Assembly (NCBI GenBank): GCA_029891385.1
Contig: CM057229.1
Location: forward strand, 5,023,001-5,087,000
Length of the DNA: 64,000 nucleotides
Direction: 5' to 3'
DNA from: Erythroxylum novogranatense
Taxonomy: Eukaryota > Streptophyta > Magnoliopsida > Malpighiales > Erythroxylaceae
The notes beneath the pieces were generated by a model. The model was not told the DNA's origin. It saw only the letters and a list, made by a program, of their open reading frames with translations, and made no database searches. Shown here in pieces: positions 32,697 through 42,671 of this stretch (position 1 is its first letter; every line of letters starts with the position of its first letter). A program made the translations under genes and the position numbers.

Positions 32697-33772
32697 TATC
32701 ACATACCATCATCAAGCTTCATCCTTACAGTCCACATGCCTTGGACCTTCAACTTTTGATCAGCCACTATCTTGATGTGGCAATACTCCCCATCTTGGCT
32801 CAAAGTATTAAATAAGGCTCAGTCTTTAGAAACATGAATTGACGCAGTCAAATCTAACACCCAACTCTCTTGACTCTCCTTCAGCTCACCATGAATAGCC
32901 AAGAACAAATCACTATCGCCATCACCTATGGTCACATTAGAGGAATCGCCATCATCATCTACTTTAGCCTTTCCCTTCTTGTCTTGCATCAATCAAAGAC
33001 TCTTCAAGTCCTCCATCATCTTCAAATAGCGGTCTTAGATGTGGCCCTTCTCTTTACAATAGTAAAACTCCACCTTACTAAAGTTTTTTGGGCTCGATTT
33101 CAATCTACACCTTGAGCCACCTCCCCTTCTCTCTTGATTCCTCCCTCTCTCAAACACTCTTGCAACTAGTGCTCGATCACCATCACCTAGAGAACCTCCA
33201 TCAATATGTGACATCATCCTTTCGTTCTCCCTCAATTCCGCCATAGCTTCATTTAGCATAATCTTCTCCCTACTAATAAGCAATGTCATGATAATAGGTT
33301 GATAGGACTTAGGCAGTGAAACTAATAACAAAAGAGCTTATTTTTTATCAATGATCTTCTCATCCACATTCTTCAACTGGGCCATTAGTTGGTTAAACAA
33401 ATTAATTTGGTTCTGCAAGGTTGTACCCTCCTTTATCCTCAACTGTTATAAATCCCATCTCAAGCACAAAATGTTAGTCATCGATTTGGAGGCATATACA
33501 CTTTGGAGCTTATCCACCAAAGCTTTCAAATTAGTCTCACTCAAGTAGTTGTACTTGATCTATGGACCTATAGCTAACCAAATCGTACTAACCACCTTCT
33601 TCTCCATTGACATCCACTTAGCATCATTCAAACTCGTTGGCTTTTACGCCTCTAAAGTTGCATCTAAATCTTGTTGTAACAACAAGTCCTCAATAGTACT
33701 CTTTCACACCTAAAAGTTTATTTTCCTGTCAAATAAGGAAACGTAAAATTTCGAAGCACTATTTTCACCCAT
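32697..33772 (-). pseudogene. Second Copia gag-protease fragment
   Basis: The start is at ATG 33,772 (MGENSASKFYVSLFDRK). Stops interrupt the N-terminal half (for example after KINF). The block LLVSLPKSYQPIIMTLLISR is open from 33,331 and leads to the knuckle FYYCKEKGHI near 33,060, where a Cys is Tyr. The protease start near 32,860 reads WVLDLTASIHVS, where D-S-G-A is expected, so the active site is lost. The fragment stops near 32,697 without integrase or RT. It is unrelated in detail to the Copia pieces at 5.8-7.5 and 10-27 kb. Confidence 0.8.
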
Positions 33773-33860
33773 TCTCTTTTTACACTGATTTCTCCCTAAA
33801 TCAAACAAGCAGCAATTTTTCCTATACAAAGATCCTCCAACCACAACTCTAACATCACTT

Positions 33861-34582
33861 TGTTAGGGAGAATTACCACAACCACAATAACAATAATAAC
33901 AAGAGAAATAAAGTGAAAGAAAATAAATCAACACACAAGTAATTTACATAGAAAACCCCACTCAAACTATGGGAAAATCCATGGGCTCATATCTTCACGA
34001 ACTAAAATCAATCCACAATAATAATCAAGAGTACAATCGACAACCAACAACAATAATCTCAATGATAAGTACAATTATCTATAGGTTCTAATATAAACTG
34101 AAAAACCTAATCAATTTAGTACTCTCTACAAAGCCAAGAGATACCAACATCAAATATCTGTGGATGATGATCCATTTCTTCTTAATTATCTCACAAAACA
34201 ATTGTCATCCCATATGTTAAAACAATAGAGTATACCTCTCTTTTTCTTCTCCTTTGTTCTAGTTTTTACAGCATTACACATCACAAGAAAAAAGGGTAGA
34301 GCCTTTTTATATCATCATAAATTCGCTTTTACAATAAGCTAATAAAACAATCGCCTTACTCACCAAGTAATAGAGCACCAACCCTTTCCACCTATAAGCC
34401 AATAAAACAACTCTTCACTTAGTGGGCCACCACTTGTAAGTAAAATAAAGTCATCCCTTGTAATATTTCACCGAGAACAATTTCAGTGTTTTACCCCTTT
34501 TTATTTTCTTTTTCTCTTTTCTTAGTTTCATTTTATTTTAATCAACAATTAAATAAAACTCACATAATTAGTATTTAAGAGC
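33861..34582 (-). repeat. Probable LTR of the second Copia fragment
   Basis: It begins TGTTAGGGAGAATTACC on the plus strand, 89 bases upstream of the gag ATG. On the minus strand the LTR end CTCCCTAACA is followed by AAGTGATGTTAGAGTTG, a degenerate match to the usual tRNA-Met site. The outer end is set only by the start of the duplicated block at 34,583. No partner LTR was found. Confidence 0.45.
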
Positions 34583-34860
34583 ATCAACCCTACCAATTTA
34601 CATGAATAAAATTCCACTTTTTAAACTAAAGTATTGAGCATGATTTTTGCTCCTTCGAAACTTTTAGTAAACAAAGATTAAAAAGGAAGCCCCTTTTGTT
34701 AATTAATTATGGTGTTCAATAGAGTATGAAGGAAAAGAGCAAATTCTAATGTACAAAAAGAAAAGTACCAAGCTTTTGGACCAAAAACTATGAGATTTGG
34801 AAGTTAGTGAAGGGTAAAGAAGATATAGCCCGTAGTAGTGCCTTTCACCTTCTGTTTTAA
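34583..34860. repeat. Segmental duplication block, copy 2
   Basis: It matches 27,537-27,930, beginning GCATCAACCCTACCAATTTA. As in copy 1, a LINE 3' end follows to the right (34,975), so the two loci share flank plus LINE. Confidence 0.75.
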
Positions 34861-34974
34861 TCTTAGTGTCCTAAAAATGCTCCGAGGTAATGAATAGTTA
34901 TAGAGGATAAGCTTAGAGATGAGGGATAATGTTAATTTTCTCCTTTTTTTTCCTTCTTTATTTGATGGTTTTTT

Positions 34975-35770
34975 TAAAATTAAATAATAATTGAATTAAC
35001 TATAACAAAGCTATCACGACATTACAATGAGTTCATCATAAATGAAATAACAAACTAAATTACAAAGCTAAAGATAAATCAGATTACAAAAGTATATAAA
35101 TTGGATAATAGGCATTACAGATTCCATCCAGTCTTCATTCTGATAGATAGTACATGTTGATCAAATTTAGATAACATAAAGGCCCGGATCCAGTTGACAA
35201 TGTCGTCAACCAAATTATACTTGTGAACTTCCTCGTTTCTATAAATCCTCTTGTTTCTTTCTTTCCATACAAAATAAATAATACTTTTAAAGACAGTTTT
35301 GTATAAGGGGGAATCATGCAACTTTAGTTAGGCAGTACGAATGATCCAATTTAGTGATGAAGTCCAATCATAATTTAAGAAGGAATCAGGCAAAAAATGT
35401 AAACTTCTACTTTAAAACTCTTTAGAGTAACTACATTGAAAGAATAATTACTCTCTATTTTCTTCCAATTCCTTACAAAGGACACAAATTGGGTCATAAG
35501 TTCTAAACCATCTATTTTTTGTGCGGATCTTATTCTTAATAACTAGCCAAGTGAAACTCGAAGCTTTTTTATTGAGAACGAATCCAAAGAAGATTGAACC
35601 TAGGTAAATATGTTAGTAAAATTACTTGAGGTATCTAGGACCTAGGTAACTGAATCCTACTTATTGGTATCATTGATCTGAGGAAGAAAAGCCTCTAGTA
35701 AGTTGAATCCTTTAAAGTTACCATTCCATTGCTCTTGATTCACCAAGGAAGAGACTTTTAATTTATGTTT
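34975..35770 (-). mobile_element. LINE fragment, copy 2 (3' part)
   Basis: An open minus-strand frame from 35,321 reads YFVWKERNKRIYRNEEVHKY, then DDIVNWIRAFMLSKF, the end of plant L1-type pol. Upstream on the minus strand (35,500-35,340) is a broken zinc-finger region starting DPICVLCKELEENRE. It aligns with copy 1 pieces 28,330-29,013 and 30,422-30,560 and lacks the solo-LTR-like insertion. The 5' end is truncated near 35,770. Confidence 0.8.
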
Positions 35771-36148
35771 CATTGATAAATATGTGTGAGTAAATTTTTC
35801 TTTTCGGTTAAGGTTAAGATTGATATTAGATTAGGATAATTTTTGTGGTATTGATTTTTTCTTGATTAAATGCATATTTAGTCTTAATTTAGTTTGATCA
35901 CCTAGATTAAGACCTTAGATGATTGAATGCCACAACCAATGAGATTTAATTTGTCGGAAAATTAATCAAGCGACATACTTGAGACTAAAGTGTAGACCAA
36001 CCTTAGGATCTTATGTGAGGATACCTAGAATTAACGAACTTAATTTTAGGCTTTTTGTTTTTAATGCCTTTTATTCCGAATTATCTATGGACCAAGTAGT
36101 GACTCAGATTTAAAAGAGAAGGGAACACCATGAACATTGGGTTTGACT
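35771..36148 (+). repeat. Left part of the Athila 5' LTR (probable)
   Basis: Non-coding sequence ending in TGACT (36,144-36,148), the target duplication of the nested element. It resumes with TGACT at 40,629 and runs to the Athila primer site. The outer LTR end was not found, so the LTR may be truncated. Confidence 0.45.
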
Positions 36149-36227
36149 TGTTGGATCCCGTTTTCGAAATCCAACTATGCATACAGATTCCCTCATACGA
36201 ACGCATGATTCCTTATAAACTCTTCTT

Positions 36228-36239
36228 GCTTTGATACCA
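36228..36239 (-). other. Primer-binding site of the deleted chromovirus
   Basis: Minus-strand TGGTATCAAAGC lies 4 bases inside the LTR, the tRNA-Met type. Confidence 0.9.
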
Positions 36240-36243
36240 TAAA

Positions 36244-39200
36244 TGTTGGATCCCGTTTCCGGAACCCAACTACATACGCAGAACGGAAAACGAAGCAAAC
36301 GGAAACGAAGGGAAACGAAAATTTCGGATCGAAAACAAAATGCGGAAGCCAAAAACAGAATCCGAAGCGAAACGGAAGCGAATCGGAAAGCGGAAGCAAT
36401 AACTAATCAAATCAAACGAATAGATTTTAACTAATCAAATCAAACGAATAGATTTCGAAGCGAAACGAAATCAAGCAGAACGCATCCGACATCCGGAAAC
36501 AATAATCAAAGAAAACTTATCGAATGATCATAGTCGCGTTGGAAACCCTAAGACGTTCCAAAATTCGGTATAATTTTTTTTTCTTTTCTTTTCTTATTCT
36601 CATTTCTTTTCTCGTTACTCAATCACATACAACGTCATCTTCAATCCATACAGTCATACACAATCTTATATAAATTCATACCAATCTCAAATTACATTTT
36701 TAACCCAGATTTTATCGAAATTTTAAAACATAACGGCTGCCTTTATCCTAACCCAAACTCGCAAGGTTCAAAACACTTCTATAATCCCAAAACACAATCA
36801 AAATCATCGGACTCTCCGTCCGAATTCAAACACCAAAGAAACGCAAACCTAAATCTAATACTTCCATAATTCTCAACCTATCAACACATCAATCTCATTT
36901 TCTATGTCCAAATCACTATCATCATATTTATAATCAATATCCAATTCTCATCATTTATAAATGACAATTTCACTCTAATTAACCATTCATGAATAATACA
37001 ATTCCAGAAATCGAAATATGTTATACTCAAATCCCTTCTATAACACAATTTCTTGTACAATTTCAATATTTTCATAGGCATCATAAGTTAATTCCTTACA
37101 AATCCTTAATGGCTTTTTAAGCAATTTACAAACATTTCAAATCTCAATTCACACAAAAATACAGACGATGCAGACATCAGATCAAACGTCTTCACATTCT
37201 TTCATCCTATCTCCTGCTCGAAACCTGGAGATGGGGATGAAAGGGGGGGTGAGCTCGGAAGCTCGTGGATAACACATTTATAAATTGACAAATAAGCCGA
37301 AAACATTTTTCATAATCTTTTCGCCAAAAGGGCTAATTTTTCAAACAATTTCCTCAAACCTGTTTTTTTTATATTTTTCAAACTTTCCATAGTAATCTCA
37401 CTTTTTTTTTTCAAAAATTCTCAAATTTTCATAAATATGAATGCAACATTCAGAAACAAAATTGAAAGCACATAACATATCGAATGGTGCTGCTAGGTCC
37501 AAGCAGAGCGTCATCGCACATTCTCAGATAGCGGTCCTGCGTAAAGTGAGCGAACGTCTTACACTTTCCATAAGCGATCTAGTGTAGTCGTGAAAGGAGT
37601 CCGAAATCGGAGCTCCGTGCCACTAGCGGGCAGCCGGGCAAAGGCTATACACATAGAGACAGCGCTGACTCACCAAAGGACCTACCGAACCCACATAACA
37701 TATATCGAAAACGGAAATTCAAATTGTCCGAAGGCACTTTCCAAAATTTTACTTTTCTAACATTATTTCATCAACTTAAAACAATCTCACAAATTCACAC
37801 ATATCACATAATTCAATTAATTCAATCAATCAATAATTGCAACAATATGCATAATTTGTCAATGCATACACAACAAATACATTTTCAGAAATTTCTATCA
37901 ATTTATCAAATCAGCTTTTAATAATTTTTCAGAAAACCTTCAGAAATCAAAATTTCAAACTTTTAATCAATTCGTATTTTCAAACATTTACAAACAATAA
38001 TTTATCAAAATCCAAACTTTTGCTTTCTTTCATTTTTGAAAATTCGTATATTGCCTATAAATCAAAATATAAATAGGCTACCCACCTCAAATTATTGCCA
38101 GAAACTTGATCCTAGCTCCAATTTGATCCTTGCTTCTTTCCTTCATTCAATTAAAATCGACCTACGCCATAATCATTCAATTTCACATCATAAATTTGCA
38201 TAATTCTCAAAATTAACTATCGAAAATTCATAATTATCATACTTCCAAGCTATTTCAATCTCCAATTTTGAAAATCCCCAATTTTCAAAATTGGCCTAAA
38301 CCAATACACCCAAATTAAATCCCATAAATAACTTAATTTTCAAAACTAACTTCACAATTCATCAATTCACATTAATTCCAAAATATCTACACCACCAATT
38401 TCAAAAATTCCCAATTTTCAAAATTGGCCTAACCCAATTTTCACAAATTCGATATCATAATCCATAAATTCTTCAAAATTGAATTCATATATCACTAAAC
38501 CATATCATTATCTATAATTCTACTCTAAAATATCACAAAATTCTTCATCACAAAATTAAGCCTAAACTTTAATCAATTTTTCATCCAAAATTAAACCCAA
38601 CCTAAAACATATATTTCAAAAACAACTTCATAAATCACAAACCCATTACATTATCTATCTTTCTCAATCAAAAATTCAACAAAACTCCAAATTGAAAATT
38701 TTCTCTTACCTCATTTCTCCTCCAAATTCGAATTTTCTTGGTTCCTTAGGAAGCTCTCATCATTCTCCACACTTTTCCTTCTTGGAAAAATCTCAAAAAC
38801 CTTAAGAATTGAGTAGAAAAATAAAACAAAACTTTCTCCCTCTTCTTTTCTTCTTACGAAAATAACTTCTCTCCACTCTCTTCTTATTCTTTCTTTCTTC
38901 TAAAAATCGATTTTCCTCTCTTCTTTTAACATTCCAGATCTTTCTAAACGGCAACACCTCACATGTTGGTGCCATGTCATTAAAAAAATGATAAAAAGAC
39001 CAAAATGCCCTTACATTTATCTTTTAGTCATGCTTACTTGCGGGTCGATTCGTACTATTGAGTTGAAGGAATTTGTTAAAACTTCCTTCTCGAGAAATGT
39101 TCCTCTCAATTATACGAATCCAACGCCACTGACTGCGCTAAATTCCGATCACTACATCAAAAGTTATACGCAAAACAGTTCGGGAATATCCATATTCTAA

Positions 39201-40628
39201 CACATTTCCATGTACGATTATTTCCGTCCAAAAGTTTACATTCTTAATCCCAGAATTGAAACTCGATGTCTTCATAACAATTGTAGCCTTATGTCTCTAG
39301 TTTAATTCAAAACAAGAATCGCCTCATTTCGATTCCCAGATCAAAAGTTATGTTCAAAATACTCTCAGGTGTTCCCAATCCAAAAATTTCACCCTAATCC
39401 GAACTTAAATTCACAAATTAAAAGTCTTAGGGGAAAAATTGACATTTCATGTCTTCATATGATTTGTAGCCCCTTGTCTTATCTTTATTTCACCTCAAGA
39501 ATCACTTCAATCGGATCTCTACGGATCCCGAATTTCACAAAACACTGAGCTATGCTCAGAAAATTTTACGACTCACTTTGATTAAAATAATCACCATTAC
39601 TTTAATCTCATAAAATTACAATTTTCCCATGAAAATGTAGAGAATTGTCTTACGAATCCAACGCCGCAAGAATCAACTCAATCGGATGTCGGACGGAAAA
39701 GATATGAGCAAAACAGTGAACAAAGATCGGATTGGATGATGAAGCAAGAAAACTGAAGGAGCAAAACGACGTCGTATTAGGGCGAGGATAGGGCACGGTC
39801 ACTACGGTGACGCGGACGTCGCCCTAGCGACACGAGCCAAAATGCTCACCATCGCTACGGCGATGCGCGTCGCCGTAGCGACGGCGGCGCTGAACGTTCG
39901 CCATCGCTATGGCGATACGCGTCGCCGTAGCGACGGGGATAAATCATTTTCCATTTCCATTTTTTTTCCCTAAACTTCCAAAATTCATAACTTTTAATCC
40001 CGAACTCCGATTTTGACAAACTTAGTCTCTATAGAAAGCTTAAAGAAAGCTCTACATCTTTCACGAAGGACATAAAACTCAATTCGACTCCTTCGGAAGT
40101 CCATTTTTCGGTCAAAGATACTATCCTCTATACAAACTTGTAAAAATCATAACTTATTATTCCGAGATCGAAAAATTCCATACTTTATATCGAAAAAAAA
40201 GATCAAAACAAATCCTTCAATTTTCATGAAGAACATCAAAACTCAATTAACCTCTAACTAGGTTAATTTGTCAGTCAAAGATTCAGTCATCATAATTAAA
40301 GTCAAAAGTTAACCTTATCACACATAAACTTTGACTGATCATAACTTTTACTCCCAATATCGAAAAATTGCAAACTTTATGTCTACAAAAAGCTCTTAAC
40401 ATAATCTACAAGTTTCATGTAGATCATTTTATCAAATTTTGCCTCAAACAAAAGTCAACTCTCAAAGTCAAACATTCTCTCTCCAGAAAGTCAAACTTTC
40501 TAATTTCTTCAAATTTTCACATTTTTTTTCTCTTTAATTCTTGTTTTTCAACTCTAATTAAATCAACTCATCCACTTGATCATTCATATTACTAAATCAA
40601 ATTGTCGCTCAAGGTTCGGGGTCCAACA
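36244..40628 (-). repeat. 4.4-kb chromovirus LTR
   Basis: No ORF of interest. In transcription order it has a leader-like region near 38,930-38,715 with a weak TTAAAAG box, the donor-like GAGGTAAGAG at 38,712-38,703 (AGGTAAG 38,711-38,705), and a CCCCCCC/GGTGAGCTC element near 37,240. Upstream of the leader are degenerate modules with TTCATGAAG-like boxes at 40,414, 40,223 and 40,060 and CTTCATA boxes at 39,453 and 39,270. A GC-rich hairpin pair lies at 39,798-39,932. Confidence 0.9.
39798..39932. repeat. GC-rich inverted-repeat cluster inside the LTR
   Basis: CGCTACGGCGA (39,853) pairs perfectly with TCGCCGTAGCG (39,870). CGCTATGGCGA (39,905) pairs with TCGCCGTAGCG (39,922) with one mismatch. 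GTCAC and GTGAC flank TACG at 39,798-39,811. It is a CpG-dense island in otherwise AT-rich DNA. Confidence 0.9.
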
Positions 40629-40633
40629 TGACT

Positions 40634-40999
40634 TGCTTAAGTGAAGTATTTCCTAAATCAATCCACCGTTATAATTTTATTTTAAATGTCTAATCCAATT
40701 GAAATTTGATACCTTAACCGAACTTTTTTCATTTGATTAAATCTAGCCGTTTTAAATTCATACCTTGCATTTTTCATATTTTCTTAATTTGCTTATTTTA
40801 TTTTATTTTTAAATCAATCAATTTTAGATCGTCTGAATAATTTTTCATCGTTTAATTTAATTGTCTTCCGTGTTGAAAATTTTTCCCTTGGGTACGATAT
40901 CCGGTTCTTACCGTTTTATATTACTTGTCGACGGGGTGCACTTGCCTCTAATTGGTCTAGATAGAATTTAATTTATATTGTTCTGTTTAGACCGCAACA
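40634..40999 (+). repeat. Right part of the Athila 5' LTR
   Basis: It continues the sequence interrupted at 36,148 and ends GACCGCAACA at 40,999, five bases before the tRNA-Asp-type primer site. The phrase GTCGACGGGGTGCACTTG near the end is typical of Athila LTR tails. Confidence 0.65.
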
Positions 41000-41003
41000 A
41001 GTT

Positions 41004-41022
41004 TTTGGCGTCGTTGCCGGGG
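41004..41022 (+). other. Athila primer-binding site (tRNA-Asp type)
   Basis: TTGGCGTCGTTGCCGGGGA closely resembles the Athila-clade site complementary to the 3' end of tRNA-Asp, with a single T where C is usual. Confidence 0.9.
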
Positions 41023-41190
41023 AATTTTTTTTTTTTTTTCTGATTTTGAGTCATTAAATTAGACGGTGTTAATTGTCTCAGATTTAATTTTGCTTTGTTG
41101 TTTATTTGCGTATGTTAGTTGTTTGTTTGATTGCTTTATTTCGGGTGTTTTATTTTTCATCCTTAGGTTTGTTTTTGTTGTTGTTCCATT

Positions 41191-42669
41191 TTGTTTATGC
41201 TCACTCGTTGTCAAAAGCCTGAGAATTTTTTATTAGATACTGAAATTGAAAAAATTGCTCACAGGTTGCGTAAGGAAACCAGATTGGCTCGGAGTAGTAC
41301 TTCAGCAGAAAGGACTAGAGAAGAGCAGTTTTCAGAGATGGAACAGCATGAGGAGATGTTGATGCCACATACTGAAGAGAGAAGGGAGTTAACGATGGTG
41401 GATTTGACAATGGGGCACAACAATAGACCCATGCCGCCCATTATAAGGCCGACGATCACAGCTGCGAGTTTTGAGATTCCTCACAGCATTACATCCATGG
41501 TGAGGGCATCTCAATTTGGAGGATTGCCTTTGGAGGATCCGAACACCCATTTGGAGACATTTTTGGATATTTGTGATTTATTCAAGCAAAATGGAGTATC
41601 GGAAGATGCAGTGAGATTAAGGTTATTACCATTTTTTCTAAGGGATAAGGCCAGAGCATGGTTGGCTAGTTTGCAGTCGAGATCGATTACTACATGGGAT
41701 GAGATGATGAGGTTATTTTTGGCCAAATTTTTCCCTCCTGCCAAGGTTACAAAGATGAAGAATGAGATTACTTCCTTCACTCAATATGAAAATGAAAGTT
41801 TATATGAAGCATGGGAGCGATTTCGGAATATGTTGACACAGTGTCCTAGTCATGGGTTCTCTACATGGTAGCAGTTCAATACTTTTTATACAGGAATGAA
41901 CCCATCGACCAGGAGTACCATAGACGCTGCCGCAGGAGGTAGTTTAATGAGGAAAACGCCAGATCAAGCCTACAGGTTGATTGATGAGATGGCCACTAGC
42001 AGTTTCCAATATCATTCAGAAAGGCATCCCAAGCGACCTACAGGAGCTCGTATAGTCGACAATACAGTGGCTTTATCTGCTCAGATGGATGTTCTGACGA
42101 AGAAGTTGGATAATTTGATGCACAGTGTGAGAGGAGGAGCTAGCTCTTCATTAAGGAGTTGTGCTGTTTGTGAACATTGTGGTGGATATTCCCATGCATC
42201 TTCTGAGTGTCAAGTCGGGAATCCTTTTGCTCAAGAAACAGAAGAGGCCCATTTTGTGGGCAATTATAACAGACAACGATTGGACCCATATTCTAATACC
42301 TACAAACTAGGATGGAGGAATCATCCAAATTTCTTTTGGCGGAATGATCAGGTGGCACAACCACAATCATCCAATGTTCAGAGACAACCACCTCCACCTC
42401 CAGGTTTTAAGGCTCCTAATCCTGCACCACCAAAGAAATCTAATCTCGAAGACCTACTGTCAAAGTACATTTCCACTACCGAGGTCAGGATGCAGAACCA
42501 AGAATCTTCTATCAGACATTTGGAGAATCAGATGAGCCAGATTGCTAGTTTGTTAAAGGAAAGACCTTCGGGTTCATTTCTTAGCACTACCGAGGCTAAC
42601 CCGAGAGAACATGCGAAGGCAATTTTATTGAGAAGTGGCAAACAACTTGAAGAAGTTAAGAAGAAGTAG
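41191..42669 (+). pseudogene. Athila gag with one stop
   Basis: The start is ATG 41,191. The capsid-like region reads MVRASQFGGLPLEDPNTHLE, RLRLLPFFLRDKARAWLASL, FLAKFFPPAKVTKMKNEI and NESLYEAWERF, the standard Athila blocks. A TAG at 41,869-41,871 interrupts the frame, which then continues as TFYTGMNPSTRSTIDAAAGG, then a zinc knuckle CEHCGGYSHASSEC near 42,170-42,210 and a Pro-rich stretch. A stop at 42,667 ends this frame, and protease continues in another frame. Gag would form the cytoplasmic particle. Confidence 0.9.
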
Positions 42670-42671
42670 AA

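Larger units (their letters stand above)
36149..40628 (-). mobile_element. Chromovirus LTR derivative with near-complete internal deletion, target duplication TGACT
   Basis: Flanked by TGACT at 36,144-36,148 and 40,629-40,633. It consists of a stub of about 35-40 bases of the 3' LTR (TGTTGGATCCCG at 36,149), about 55 bases including the primer site, and one complete 5' LTR (36,244-40,628). All coding sequence and most of the 3' LTR are gone. The ends are TGTTGGATCCCG and TTCGGGGTCCAACA. No gene is present inside. Confidence 0.85.

Noticed and set aside
36110..36434. Overlapping short frames on both strands at the LTR start
   Set aside because: They span the stub, primer site and LTR start of the deleted element, and their Arg/Lys/Glu-rich content follows from the GAAACGGA-type repeats.
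39798..39932. Possible CRISPR-like or satellite array
   Set aside because: Only two hairpin pairs, no regular spacers, inside an LTR of a plant element. It is an inverted-repeat cluster, not an array.
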